Source: Hyphococcus formosus (lineage in GTDB: Bacteria; Pseudomonadota; Alphaproteobacteria; Caulobacterales; Parvularculaceae). From it: a stretch of 64,000 nt of DNA. A program made the translations under genes and the position numbers. Each line of letters opens with the position of its first letter. Positions within the stretch are counted from its first letter, which is position 1. The stretch spans positions 2,418,001 through 2,482,000 of the forward strand of contig NZ_CP157210.1 in NCBI RefSeq assembly GCF_046736345.1, in the 5' to 3' direction. The notes beneath the pieces are model-generated. The model saw only the letters and a list, made by a program, of their open reading frames with translations, had not been told where the DNA came from and did not search any database. Below are positions 8,661-17,931 of the stretch, in pieces.

Positions 8661-9064
8661 TCACACTTTTTACGAACGTACTATAGGTGCAAAGCCGTAA
8701 ATAAAATTTGAAGCGAGCGAATTCGCACTTATATTATCTTCGGCACCGATTTTGCCTTGTAAGGCACGGTATGAAAGAAATACTTAACCAACCCGCTATT
8801 TGGGGCCGAAATTCAGCCCTACAGCGACTTGAAAAAGTCACTGAGCCAACAGGCTCGCGCGCATTGACGGTTCATTCAACCCCGCTTTTCTACGCGAATT
8901 GCCCAAATAGCTGGACTAAGTCAAAGCCCCATGAAAACAAACTGGCGCGGGTTTACCAACAAACAGAAACGCGTGCGTCCCAATTTGGTCCACACGCGCT
9001 TGATCGCTACGTATAAAATTGTTTCGTGGTGAGACAGTCCTCGTCAATCAAGACGTGACATCAG
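8661..9064. other. 404 bp stretch without a convincing gene
   Basis: Holds a promoter-like pair on the plus strand (8708-8737) and two adjacent small hairpins: GACTT-GAAA-AAGTC (8826-8839, a GNRA-type loop) and GAGCC-AACA-GGCTC (8843-8856). An 81-codon frame from ATG 8771 with AAGG upstream exists, but its composition is not clearly coding and I recognise nothing in it. A small RNA or short peptide gene is possible. Confidence 0.35.
8708..8737 (+). promoter_or_regulatory. Candidate sigma70-type promoter
   Basis: TTGAAG at 8708-8713, 18 bases, TATTAT at 8732-8737, pointing into a stretch with no recognised gene. It would start a transcript near 8744 that contains the two hairpins described for the 8661-9064 stretch. 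Confidence 0.35.
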
Positions 9065-9475
9065 CTAAGCGCCACCACCACCGACAGCCAAATCACGCCG
9101 CGCTGTTACCGTGGTCACGATAAACCCGGCCATGAAATCAAGAAATGTCATCGACAGGAAAAGGAAGAAGACCGAGTTTCCGAACCCTTTGACGATGATG
9201 AAAAGCAAAAGCGACACGATGAATACGACAACCGACAGGGCGTGATTCATGATCGAATCTGACCCGGTTTTCGTTGCGCGCAGTAATTCGACAAATAACA
9301 GCCCCATACTCGCGAGCAAGAAAACGTCACCCCAGCTGACGCTCCAAGTCTCGCCTGAGACCATCGGCAATTCGACAAAAACGATTTCATACCATAGCGG
9401 CCCGGCAGCACCGGTTAGCGCCAACACCGCATAAACAATCAGGCTGACCGCCAATAATGGAAACATTTGATACAT
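9065..9475 (-). CDS. Small integral membrane protein, unknown function
   Basis: 136 residues with four predicted membrane segments (about 7-23, 50-66, 78-97, 101-120) separated by short loops and ending in a Gly-rich tail. The loop between the first two segments holds ETWSVSWGD. I do not recognise a named domain; proteins of this design, about 130 residues with four helices, are common as conserved unknowns in alphaproteobacteria. It lies 116 bp downstream of the DPM1-like glycosyltransferase on the same strand and may be co-transcribed with it. Confidence 0.7.
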   Translation of the reverse strand: MYQMFPLLAVSLIVYAVLALTGAAGPLWYEIVFVELPMVSGETWSVSWGDVFLLASMGLLFVELLRATKTGSDSIMNHALSVVVFIVSLLLFIIVKGFGNSVFFLFLSMTFLDFMAGFIVTTVTARRDLAVGGGGA

Positions 9476-9591
9476 AGTCCGAAATCCTTCTCTCTCGCCG
9501 ATACCAAGACCAATGGCGTCGACATCCCCTCTTTTCCCTATAGCTTAGCACGGCTCGCGACGCGCGCCAAAAATGGTAAACAACTGGTAAA

Positions 9592-10332
9592 TTATGGTTG
9601 TTCTGTGATTTTTCCGGGCGATTTCGCCCGTGCGCGGAGCCACATCACCCCAAAAAGGTCGCGAACCGCAACGAGTGCGCGCCCGATATTGGTGTATTTT
9701 GATACGCCATGCGCCCGCGCGCGGTGGGACACCGGCATGAAGACGACCTTGAACCCTTCGCGCCGGATCAGCGCCGGCAAATAGCGATGCATGTGATCGA
9801 AATAGGGCAGCCGCAAAAATGCCTCGCGCCGAAAAACCTTGAGCCCGCAGCCCGTATCCGCCGCGCCGTCATCGAGCAATTTCTGCCGGATCGCATTCGC
9901 CGCCCGCGACGCCCATTTTTTTGCACGGCTATCCTGACGTTTCTGCCGTTCGCCCGCGGCCATCGCAACATCCGGATCTGCATCCATCAGCACACGGTAA
10001 AGCGCGGGGATATGAACCGGATCGTTTTGGCCGTCGCCATCAAGCATGGCCACAATATCCGCCCGCGCGGCCAACACACCGGTTCTGATTGCGCGGCTTT
10101 GCCCTGCATTTTGTTCATGGCACAGAATGCGCAGTTGCGGATGAATCTTTCGCGCCGCCCGCAATTCCGCCCGCGTTTCATCCGTCGAAGCATCATCGAT
10201 AATGATGATCTCATGCTCAAATTCTGCCAATGCCGCAGCAATTTCATCCACAAGCGTAGAAGCGCCGCCGGCTTCGTTCAGCATCGGCGCGATCACACTA
10301 ATAATAGGATGTCGGTTTTCACTTTGATTCAT
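9592..10332 (-). CDS. DPM1-like family 2 glycosyltransferase
   Basis: 246 residues, GT-A fold: the nucleotide-sugar site DDASTDET (about 42-49), a DGDGQNDP motif (DXD-like, about 97-104), CGLKVFRRE and HRARAHGVSKYT acceptor-side motifs. This pattern is that of dolichol/polyprenyl-phosphate mannose or glucose synthases. The usual C-terminal membrane helices are absent, so it is a short, soluble or peripherally bound form. Such enzymes load a sugar onto undecaprenyl phosphate, giving the donor used by ArnT/PMT-type membrane transferases; two of those are encoded immediately next door on the other strand, which suggests a common pathway. The exact sugar cannot be read from the sequence. Confidence 0.87.
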   Translation of the reverse strand: MNQSENRHPIISVIAPMLNEAGGASTLVDEIAAALAEFEHEIIIIDDASTDETRAELRAARKIHPQLRILCHEQNAGQSRAIRTGVLAARADIVAMLDGDGQNDPVHIPALYRVLMDADPDVAMAAGERQKRQDSRAKKWASRAANAIRQKLLDDGAADTGCGLKVFRREAFLRLPYFDHMHRYLPALIRREGFKVVFMPVSHRARAHGVSKYTNIGRALVAVRDLFGVMWLRARAKSPGKITEQP

Positions 10333-10448
10333 TGGCCAATGCTCATAACTGATCCGTGGCCAATGGTCACCCTATTCTCTTTGGCCGATAGACAAGACAA
10401 ATGCATATAGACCTTTTACTATAATCCATCCATGGGGGCATATTGACG

Positions 10449-12107
10449 ATGGATTTAAGACAAGGCACGTCATCCGTGCGTCTAGGCATTGTGGGGCTTT
10501 TTGCCTTGGTCACGGCCTTTGCCGGGCTTTGGTCACTACCGCCGCTTGACCGAGACGAAGCCCGCTTTGCGCAGGCCACGGTGCAGATGCTTGAAAGCGA
10601 AGACTATATCGTCATGCGTTTTCAAGATCGTGAGCGCAACAAAAAGCCCGCGGGTATTTATTGGTTGCAAGCGGCGAGTGTGAAACTCTTTTCATCGGTC
10701 GAATCCCGGGAGATCTGGGTCTATCGCATTCCCTCGATGATCGGTGTGGTGATCGCTGCGATTTTCACCGCATTGGCCGGGGCCAGACTTTTTGACGGAC
10801 GCACCGGGTTTCTGGCTGGGCTATTCATCGCAAGTGCACCTCTGGTTGCCGCCGAAGGAACGATTGCAAAGACCGATGGCGTCTTGCTGGGATTAATCTG
10901 TGTAGCGCAGTTTGCGTTCCTGACTGTTTACCGACGAACCTTGAGTACAAATACGGGCGACAGCAAACCAACAGGTTGGCGTTGGCCATTGGTGTTCTGG
11001 TTATCGCAGGGTGCCGCAATTTTGATCAAAGGACCGATTGCGCCGCTCGTGGCATTGTTAACGGGCGCGGGCTTATCGACTGGCCGAAAACGGTTTGGCT
11101 GGATCTGGCCGATGCGACCGATCACCGGCGTGATCATCCTTTTACTGATGATTAGCCCTTGGGCCTATGCGATCTGGTCAGCGACCGAGGGCCGTTTCTT
11201 TACCGAGGCGATTGGCAATGACATGCTCGGGAAAGTCGGCAATGCGCAAGAAGGGCATGCGGGTGGTCCGGGCTATCATTTCATTTTGCTTTGGCCACTT
11301 TTTTGGCCCGCTACGGCTTTGGTGCTGAGCGGCTTTGCGCGTGCATGGGGCGGGCGCGATCAATGGAATATGCGGTTTTTGCTGGCTTGGATTATCCCGG
11401 CATGGATCGTTTTTGAACTGGCGGGTACAAAACTCCCGCATTATGTCATGCCGCTTTATCCCGCACTGGCCATTCTTGCGGCCTATGCGGCGACGGACAT
11501 CGTGCGAAATACCCTTCCAGAAAAAATTGGCCCGATAATTTACTGCGTGGTCGGATTGATTGCGGCTGGTCTCGTCGCCGCCCTTCCGGTTTTCTTTAGC
11601 GATATGGCAATGTCCATGCTTTGCTTTGGCGTTAGTGGTGTCATCGCCCTCGCAACGATTTTCATCACCATGCTCTATTGGCGCAAAAAATCTTATGAGG
11701 CCGGGATCGCCTCCGCCGTCTTGGCCTCGCTTTATGCCTGGACATTAATGACCGTAATTTTGCCGAGCCTGTCGGATCTTGCGGTTTCGCCCCGAATGTC
11801 AACTGCGCTCGAATTGGCGGATCGACATCCCATTCGCGACAATCAGCTCCCTGTGGCCATTGCGGGCTATTCCGAACCTTCAGCTGTTTTCCTTTTGGGA
11901 ACTGCCACCAAGCTGACAAATGCCGCCAATGCGGCAACGCTTTTGAAGACCGGCAAGGTAATCGCGGCCATCATCGAAGAAAGACATAAACAAGAGTTTA
12001 TGTTTGAACTCGCCGAAAGCCCGGTAAAGACTCTTGCTGTTATTGACGGTCTAAATTACTCCAATGGGAAAACCGTAACACTTACCATTTATATTCGCAG
12101 CTTCTGA
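10449..12107 (+). CDS. ArnT/PMT-type membrane glycosyltransferase
   Basis: 552 residues from ATG 10449 (TTG 10443 possible). A membrane protein with roughly 11-12 helices and the GT-C signature LDRDEARFAQA near residue 35, where the Asp-Glu pair is the catalytic site in the first periplasmic loop; KKPAGIYWLQA follows, as in ArnT (dolichyl-phosphate-mannose-protein mannosyltransferase family). Such enzymes transfer a sugar from polyprenyl phosphate to lipid A, glycan or protein on the periplasmic side. A C-terminal globular part of about 120 residues resembles the ArnT periplasmic domain. Followed 20 bp later by a second enzyme of the same superfamily. Confidence 0.88.
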   Translation: MDLRQGTSSVRLGIVGLFALVTAFAGLWSLPPLDRDEARFAQATVQMLESEDYIVMRFQDRERNKKPAGIYWLQAASVKLFSSVESREIWVYRIPSMIGVVIAAIFTALAGARLFDGRTGFLAGLFIASAPLVAAEGTIAKTDGVLLGLICVAQFAFLTVYRRTLSTNTGDSKPTGWRWPLVFWLSQGAAILIKGPIAPLVALLTGAGLSTGRKRFGWIWPMRPITGVIILLLMISPWAYAIWSATEGRFFTEAIGNDMLGKVGNAQEGHAGGPGYHFILLWPLFWPATALVLSGFARAWGGRDQWNMRFLLAWIIPAWIVFELAGTKLPHYVMPLYPALAILAAYAATDIVRNTLPEKIGPIIYCVVGLIAAGLVAALPVFFSDMAMSMLCFGVSGVIALATIFITMLYWRKKSYEAGIASAVLASLYAWTLMTVILPSLSDLAVSPRMSTALELADRHPIRDNQLPVAIAGYSEPSAVFLLGTATKLTNAANAATLLKTGKVIAAIIEERHKQEFMFELAESPVKTLAVIDGLNYSNGKTVTLTIYIRSF

Positions 12108-12127
12108 CCTTTGCGAATTGGCAGTGC

Positions 12128-13612
12128 ATGACAAAAGACAATATCAGCACCACGACCACACCACTTTGGTGTAATTTCTGGGCGATTGCCACCGCATTGA
12201 CCCTTGCGCGCATTCTGACTCTGGTGTTCTCACCCGCAGAAATTGGCCCCGACGAAGCACAATATTGGTATTGGTCCCGCGATCTGGACTTTGGCTATTA
12301 TTCAAAACCGCCAATGATCGCATGGGCAATCGCCGCAACGACCGATTTATTCGGCAATGCCCCTTGGGCGGTTCGGCTGTCAGCGCCATTATTCCACCTT
12401 GGCACGGCAAGTTTTCTTTACCTTGCCGGCGGCCAACTGTTCAGTAAGCGAATTGCATTCTGGACGGGGCTTGGATGGCTCACGTTACCGGGCGGTATTC
12501 TCTCTTCATTCGTTATCACCACCGATGCGCCTTTATTATTTTTCTGGTCGGGCGCGATTTATTTCCTCGCGCGTACCTCTGAGGGCGCGAAAAATCGTGC
12601 GCTCAATTTTGCAGCACTCGGGGTAATGATCGGCCTCGGCCTGTTATCGAAATATGCAATGGTCTATTTCGTCGTCGGATTGGGCGTGATGTTCATGATC
12701 GCGCCGTTGCGTAAATCGCTATTGCGCCCTGAACTGGCGGCGACCCTATTCATTGCCTTTGCGTTGTTCCTGCCGAACATCATCTGGAACAGCCAGAACG
12801 ATTTCCAAACCCTCAGCCACACCGCGGACAATGCCAATTGGGGGGCTTCCATGTTCAAGCCGCTAAACCTGTTGGAATTCACGGCGGGTCAGTTTGCGGT
12901 ATTTGGTATCATTCCGTTCAGCGTGTTAATCTATCTAACCGCAAAAAGCCGCCAATGGCGTACCCAAGAGGATTCGTCAAAGGCATTGATGCTCCTGGTT
13001 TTGGCCCTGACGCCGCTTTGTATCGTTGCCATTCAGGCATTCCTATCACGCGCCCATGCCAATTGGGCCGCGGCGTCTTACCCGGCGGCGATATTGTTGG
13101 TGACCTGGTTTCTAACCACCACTGGTAGAGCGTATTTGGTGAAAATCAGCGTCGCCTTGCATGTCGCGCTCGCGATTTGTTTCATGATCGGCATGCTGAA
13201 TTTCAATCTGATTGATCGGATTGGTCTTTCAGAACCGATCAAAGACCTACGCGGCTGGCAGGAACAGACTGACAATATTACCGCCAAGGCCCACGGCTTT
13301 GACGCAATCGTCGTGGATGATCGTTATTTAATCGGCGAGATGCTCTACCATCAGCGTATGACAACCCTACCGATTGTGGCGATCGACCCGAACAGCAATA
13401 TCGATAATCACTTCGAAGCCTTTCTCGCCTTTGATCCGTCGCGGGCGTCAAAAGTCTTGTTTGTTACAACCCGCGATGATTCTGCGCATGTTGATTACCG
13501 CTTTGGCAGCATAGAGCCCATGGGCGTCAGCACAGCCGAGATCGGACCCGACGCCACCCGTCGCTATACGCTTTTCGCCCTTGAGGATTATTACGAACCC
13601 GGCAGCCGATAA
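12128..13612 (+). CDS. Second ArnT/PMT-type membrane glycosyltransferase
   Basis: 494 residues with about ten membrane helices. The first periplasmic loop carries GPDEAQYWYWSRDL and GYYSKPPMIAW, the Asp-Glu site and lipid-sugar binding region of GT-C enzymes in the PMT_2 family. The C-terminal 120 residues are globular and end in a soluble tail. It is not a duplicate of the preceding gene: identity is confined to the motifs. It is probably co-transcribed with that gene (20 bp gap) and ends 2 bp from the convergent GT2 gene. The two may add different sugars to the same envelope glycan or lipid A. Confidence 0.88.
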   Translation: MTKDNISTTTTPLWCNFWAIATALTLARILTLVFSPAEIGPDEAQYWYWSRDLDFGYYSKPPMIAWAIAATTDLFGNAPWAVRLSAPLFHLGTASFLYLAGGQLFSKRIAFWTGLGWLTLPGGILSSFVITTDAPLLFFWSGAIYFLARTSEGAKNRALNFAALGVMIGLGLLSKYAMVYFVVGLGVMFMIAPLRKSLLRPELAATLFIAFALFLPNIIWNSQNDFQTLSHTADNANWGASMFKPLNLLEFTAGQFAVFGIIPFSVLIYLTAKSRQWRTQEDSSKALMLLVLALTPLCIVAIQAFLSRAHANWAAASYPAAILLVTWFLTTTGRAYLVKISVALHVALAICFMIGMLNFNLIDRIGLSEPIKDLRGWQEQTDNITAKAHGFDAIVVDDRYLIGEMLYHQRMTTLPIVAIDPNSNIDNHFEAFLAFDPSRASKVLFVTTRDDSAHVDYRFGSIEPMGVSTAEIGPDATRRYTLFALEDYYEPGSR

Positions 13613-13613
13613 A

Positions 13614-14594
13614 TCAGCGTTCGGATTGCCGTTTCGACAATGATCGCGCGCGACGCAACCCGCGCTCGCCGCGCCGCATACCAAAGCCCACAAGCCGCAG
13701 CGCCTTTAGAATAGCGCGTTTAACGAACAACAAGCCGAACGATACCCAAAGCGCCGCATCCACCAACCACAGAAACGGGCGCGGATAGGCATTTGAAAAA
13801 TGCTTATGAAAATAGCGAATGATGCCGGCGGTTTTTCGCGCTTCGATACGCACCGGATTAGCGCGGCTCGAACTTTTGAAATGAACAACCGGAACATGCG
13901 GGTTGAAATAAACCGTGCCGCCCGCATCCGAAAAGCGCAGACAAAAATCGACATCTTCGACATGCATGAAATAATGCTCATCCATGCCGTCAATCGCCAT
14001 ATAATCAGCAAGCGGTAAAAACATGACCGCGCCAGAAATTGTCGGCACGTCGATGACCTCGTCCGGGCATGCGCTTGTATGCATGTTAAAGCGCTGGAAA
14101 TAAGGATGTTGTGGCGCGAGCCGATAAAGTCGGGTTGCCTCGACAAAGGCGCGGCCGGGGGTCAGAACCCGGCGCCGCGATCCTTGTTGTTCGACCCCAT
14201 CGGGACCGACTAACTTTGCCCCCATCAGCCAAGGGCGCTCAAGCTCTTCGGCGTCAACGAGCATTTGCGCGATTCCGCCATCCGGCATGATCGCATCGGG
14301 ATTGAAAATCAAAACATAGTCGGACTGGGCCAGACGCGCACCCAGATTGCACCCGGCAGCAAAACCAATATTGCCATGCCCAGAGATGACGCGAACCAAC
14401 GCGGTGCAATCGCTATCATTGATGGCCGCGTCGATATCGCCGTCGAAATTGCCGTTATCAACGAGAATGATTTCAGTGATTTCCGGTTGCTGGCCCAAAC
14501 TTGCCAGTGACCGCGCCAACACCGGTCCGGTGAAATAACTGACGACCACCGCAGTGACCGAAGGCGTTCTCTCTTGGCCCGGCTCCACGCCCAT
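13614..14594 (-). CDS. Family 2 glycosyltransferase, rhamnosyltransferase-like
   Basis: About 326 residues. The GT-A domain begins TAVVVSYFTG, with DNGNFDGD as the nucleotide-binding acidic stretch, GNIGFAAGCN and FNPDA (DXD position). The acceptor half has SGAVMFLP and MHVEDVDFCLR, the ED motif found in WbbL/RfbN-type rhamnosyltransferases. A hydrophobic C-terminal helix (about 280-300) is followed by a very basic tail that would hold it at the membrane. The start is uncertain: AAGGAG stands 8 bases before GTG 14588 but only 2 before ATG 14594. It follows the O-antigen ligase gene by a few bases, so the two are co-translated. Confidence 0.85.
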   Translation of the reverse strand: MGVEPGQERTPSVTAVVVSYFTGPVLARSLASLGQQPEITEIILVDNGNFDGDIDAAINDSDCTALVRVISGHGNIGFAAGCNLGARLAQSDYVLIFNPDAIMPDGGIAQMLVDAEELERPWLMGAKLVGPDGVEQQGSRRRVLTPGRAFVEATRLYRLAPQHPYFQRFNMHTSACPDEVIDVPTISGAVMFLPLADYMAIDGMDEHYFMHVEDVDFCLRFSDAGGTVYFNPHVPVVHFKSSSRANPVRIEARKTAGIIRYFHKHFSNAYPRPFLWLVDAALWVSFGLLFVKRAILKALRLVGFGMRRGERGLRRARSLSKRQSER

Positions 14595-14600
14595 CACTCC

Positions 14601-15866
14601 TTAGCGCTTTTCAAGCGAATGCAGGAGCGCAACACCGCTTGCTGCGAGCGCCATCGCAGCCATGCGCCAGACCTGCCACAAACTGCCTTCCACTGTAACG
14701 GAAACCAGTATCGCCGCAAACGCGCCCACAGACGCCGCGCTAACCGCCTTTGAAAGGTTTGCGCGCAGCAACGTGATCAGGCCGTAATAAAGAAATATCG
14801 TAAGTGCCGCGATCCCCGGCACACCTAGCTCAAGCCAGACCTGAATAAAGACATTATGCGGATGATTAGGGCTGACGGACACGGGCAAGGGCATGCCCGG
14901 CACGTCGATTCTTGGCGCAACTTCTTTGAACATGCGCGCATAATCCGCGCCGTGGCCAAACGGCAAACCGCCAATGCTTTCTGTTGCCGTGGCTTTCCAG
15001 ATCGCCAATCGGTGCATCAATGAGGCAATTGCCGCTTTCCTATCCGCAGAGGCCTCACTCTCGACATAGGTATAGATTGCATCCACCGGTATAAACATTG
15101 CCGCAATCGGAAAGGCGAACAGCACAGCAATTGCGCCGCAGGCTGAGATTTTGAGCGCCGTGCGCGGTATCGCCAAGGCAACCATGGTCGCCGCCATACC
15201 GATCAGGATCGCAACCACATTCGCGGTCACATCATTGAGAGCCGCAGCGATCAATCCAAGGATCACCGCAAGCACCGCCGCCGGTTTTGACCATAACCTG
15301 ACCGCAATCGCGGCTGCAGGAAACAAGGCCGGCGTTAGCGCCGTGACCCCACGGGCAAGCGCAATCGTATCACGCGAAGGGTCAGCCTCTTGCGGCGGTA
15401 ACAAGCCGCGCAAAACACCGCCGCTCGCACCCTCAAGCGCTAGAACAACCATGCCGCCGACGATGGCCAATAAGAATGCCCGCCCCAGTCGCCATGCCCA
15501 GATGCGCGAAAGATTGAGCGCATACCAGGTGACGCTGCCGCCGACCAACACCGGCGCAAGAACATAAAGCGCCAATCCGAAATGATGTTTGGGCGACCAG
15601 AAGCCAGATAGGAAAATCCAGAAACAGAAAAACAAAATGGCGGTAAAGCCCGCAAATTTTGGATCTTTCAAACTTGGGTTATCGAACAGTTTGCCAAAGG
15701 CCGCCTGCCAAAAATCACCGCGCGCAAAGGCCGGTAAACTCGCTAGCAACAACCATGGCGCGAGACCGCGATGACCAAACACCGCCGTTAAGGGCAATAG
15801 AAAAAACAAGCCGTAGAATAAACGACGGCTTGCCTTATCGCGCTTATCTCGCCAACTCAGTTCCAT
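14601..15866 (-). CDS. O-antigen ligase / polymerase family protein
   Basis: 421 residues, ten to twelve membrane helices, with the Wzy_C signature SPNHPHNVFIQVWLELGVPG in the large periplasmic loop (about 325-345), where the His and Arg residues act in transfer of undecaprenyl-linked glycan. Members either ligate O-antigen to lipid A core (WaaL) or polymerise repeat units (Wzy); sequence alone does not decide. It is the upstream partner of a rhamnosyltransferase-like gene and is next to two ArnT-type enzymes, making a surface polysaccharide island. It starts 9 bp after the thrS stop on the same strand, so it could be read from the thrS promoter. Confidence 0.83.
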   Translation of the reverse strand: MELSWRDKRDKASRRLFYGLFFLLPLTAVFGHRGLAPWLLLASLPAFARGDFWQAAFGKLFDNPSLKDPKFAGFTAILFFCFWIFLSGFWSPKHHFGLALYVLAPVLVGGSVTWYALNLSRIWAWRLGRAFLLAIVGGMVVLALEGASGGVLRGLLPPQEADPSRDTIALARGVTALTPALFPAAAIAVRLWSKPAAVLAVILGLIAAALNDVTANVVAILIGMAATMVALAIPRTALKISACGAIAVLFAFPIAAMFIPVDAIYTYVESEASADRKAAIASLMHRLAIWKATATESIGGLPFGHGADYARMFKEVAPRIDVPGMPLPVSVSPNHPHNVFIQVWLELGVPGIAALTIFLYYGLITLLRANLSKAVSAASVGAFAAILVSVTVEGSLWQVWRMAAMALAASGVALLHSLEKR

Positions 15867-15875
15867 AACGGAACG

Positions 15876-17846
15876 CTAGATGGATTTGAGATCAGGGGCC
15901 AGCGCTTCCTCAGCCAGCGATGTTTTTGCAGCATCGAGGGTCATCGATTCCTGATCTTTCGACCCCAATCGGCGGAGGGATACTTTTTTCTCTTCCGCTT
16001 CGCGCGCACCAACAACAGCGATGACCGGCACTTTCGCATGGGAGTGTTCGCGGACTTTGTAATTGATCTTTTCGGCCCGTGTATCGAGATCCACTCGAAG
16101 CCCCGCGGCGCGCAATTCATCGGCAACTTCGCGGGCATAATCATCGGCCGCTGACGTAATCGTTGTTACGACCACCTGCACCGGCGCGAGCCATAATGGC
16201 AAACGTCCTGCATAATGCTCAATCAGTAGACCAATGAAGCGTTCGAAAGTACCAAATACCGCCCGGTGCAGCATGACCGGACGCTGGCGACCACCGCTTT
16301 CATCCACATAGCTGGCATCAAGCCGTTCCGGCAGCACATAATCGAGCTGGAACGTCCCGGCCTGCCATGTACGACCAATCGCATCCGTCAAATGGAACTC
16401 AAGTTTCGGTCCGTAGAACGCGCCTTCGCCCTCGGCGATTTCGAATTCAAGCCCGGCGGAGGTCAATGCATCGGAAAGCGCCTTTTCCGCGAGGTCCCAT
16501 GTGGCATCATCGCCTGCACGCATTTCTGGCCGCGTTGCGAGTTTATAAGCGATATCGGTCATGCCCATATCGTTATAAACGCGGGCAAATAACTCGAGGA
16601 AACGCTTGGTTTCTTCGGTGATCTGGTCTTCGCGACAGAAAATATGCGCATCATCTTGCGTCATCTGACGTACACGCATCAAACCGTGCAGCGCGCCATG
16701 AGCTTCGTTCCGGTGGCAGCATCCAAACTCCGCCATGCGGATCGGCAAGTCGCGATAGGACTTGATGCCCTGTTTGAAAATCTGCACATGCGCCGGACAG
16801 TTCATCGGCTTGAGCGCCATCAAATCGGCCTCGCCGGTCAAAACCGGGCCTTCGTCCTCAGTTGACGGGATCTCATCGGGCACCACAAACATGTTCTCGC
16901 GGAACTTGCCCCAGTGGCCAGAAATTTCCCACAATTTCGAATCCAGCAATTGCGGCGTTTTCACTTCGCTATATCCGTCCGCATCAAGACGACGGCGAAT
17001 ATAGGCTTCAAGCTGCCGCCAGACGAGATATCCCTTGGCATGCCAGAAGACCGAGCCTTGCGCCTCTTGCTGGAAGTGGAATAGATCCATCTCGCGGCCA
17101 AGCTTCCGGTGATCGCGCTTTTCCGCCTCTTCGAGCCGTGTGAGATAAGCTTTAAGGTCTTTCTCATTGGTCCAGGCGGTCCCATAGATCCGCTGCAGCA
17201 TCGCATTGCGATGATCGCCGCGCCAATAGGCACCAGCAACCTTCATCAGCTTGAACGCCTTGCCAATATGCTTTGTAGACGGAAGATGCGGCCCGCGACA
17301 CAAATCATGCCAATCGCCGTGATAATAGATTTTGACATCTTCACCTTCGGGCAGATCAGCAATGATCTCGGCTTTGTAATGTTCGCCAATATCCTTGAAG
17401 TGCTTGATCGCTTCATCACGATCCCAGACTTCTTTGCGGGTCAAGCGGCCTTCTTCGACGATTTCGCTCATGCGTTTTTCGATCGCCGCAAGGTCATCAG
17501 ACGAAAACGGCTCGTCGCGCGCGAAATCGTAAAAGAACCCGTCCTCGATATTCGGCCCGATCGTTACCTGTGTGCCGGGAAATAGCTCCTGCACCGCCTG
17601 CGCCAAAAGGTGCGCCGTATCATGGCGGATGATGTCGAGTGCGTCTTCATGATCGCGCGTGATGATCTCGACGCTTGCATCATCTGTAATCTCACCAAAG
17701 AGGTCGCGGACTTCGCCGTCGACCTTCACCGCCAATGATTTCTTGGCGAGGGATTTCGAGATATTCTCAGCGATCTCGGTGCCGGTCACGGGACCGTCAA
17801 ATTGGCGAACGGAACCGTCAGGCAAAGTAATGGCGACCATGGTCAT
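15876..17846 (-). CDS. thrS: Threonyl-tRNA synthetase
   Basis: 656 residues, the usual bacterial length. Domains in order: TGS (about 3-65), the second additional (editing) domain with HDTAHLLAQAV and later Cys/His residues (SAD, about 70-230), class II catalytic core (about 265-540) and anticodon-binding domain (about 545-640). Motif 2 is seen as RMAEFGCCHRNE, and the zinc ligands Cys (MNCPAH), His (DDAH region) and a later His (MLHRAVFG) are in place. It joins threonine to tRNA-Thr and edits mischarged serine. ATG 17846 or ATG 17840 could start it. No T-box is expected or seen. Divergent from yidD/trpA. Confidence 0.97.
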   Translation of the reverse strand: MTMVAITLPDGSVRQFDGPVTGTEIAENISKSLAKKSLAVKVDGEVRDLFGEITDDASVEIITRDHEDALDIIRHDTAHLLAQAVQELFPGTQVTIGPNIEDGFFYDFARDEPFSSDDLAAIEKRMSEIVEEGRLTRKEVWDRDEAIKHFKDIGEHYKAEIIADLPEGEDVKIYYHGDWHDLCRGPHLPSTKHIGKAFKLMKVAGAYWRGDHRNAMLQRIYGTAWTNEKDLKAYLTRLEEAEKRDHRKLGREMDLFHFQQEAQGSVFWHAKGYLVWRQLEAYIRRRLDADGYSEVKTPQLLDSKLWEISGHWGKFRENMFVVPDEIPSTEDEGPVLTGEADLMALKPMNCPAHVQIFKQGIKSYRDLPIRMAEFGCCHRNEAHGALHGLMRVRQMTQDDAHIFCREDQITEETKRFLELFARVYNDMGMTDIAYKLATRPEMRAGDDATWDLAEKALSDALTSAGLEFEIAEGEGAFYGPKLEFHLTDAIGRTWQAGTFQLDYVLPERLDASYVDESGGRQRPVMLHRAVFGTFERFIGLLIEHYAGRLPLWLAPVQVVVTTITSAADDYAREVADELRAAGLRVDLDTRAEKINYKVREHSHAKVPVIAVVGAREAEEKKVSLRRLGSKDQESMTLDAAKTSLAEEALAPDLKSI

Positions 17847-17931
17847 TTTCTCGTTTATTGCAGGCGCAAAATAGTCCTGTCACTTCCCAAAGTGCGGACC
17901 ATTCGTCAAGCGCAGGAGTGATGTTTGCTGG

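Noticed and set aside
8708..9016. 102-codon plus-strand frame in the 404 bp gene-free stretch
   Set aside because: Its upstream part overlaps the promoter-like element, and neither the composition nor any motif supports coding. The shorter 81-codon version from 8771 is only mentioned as possible.
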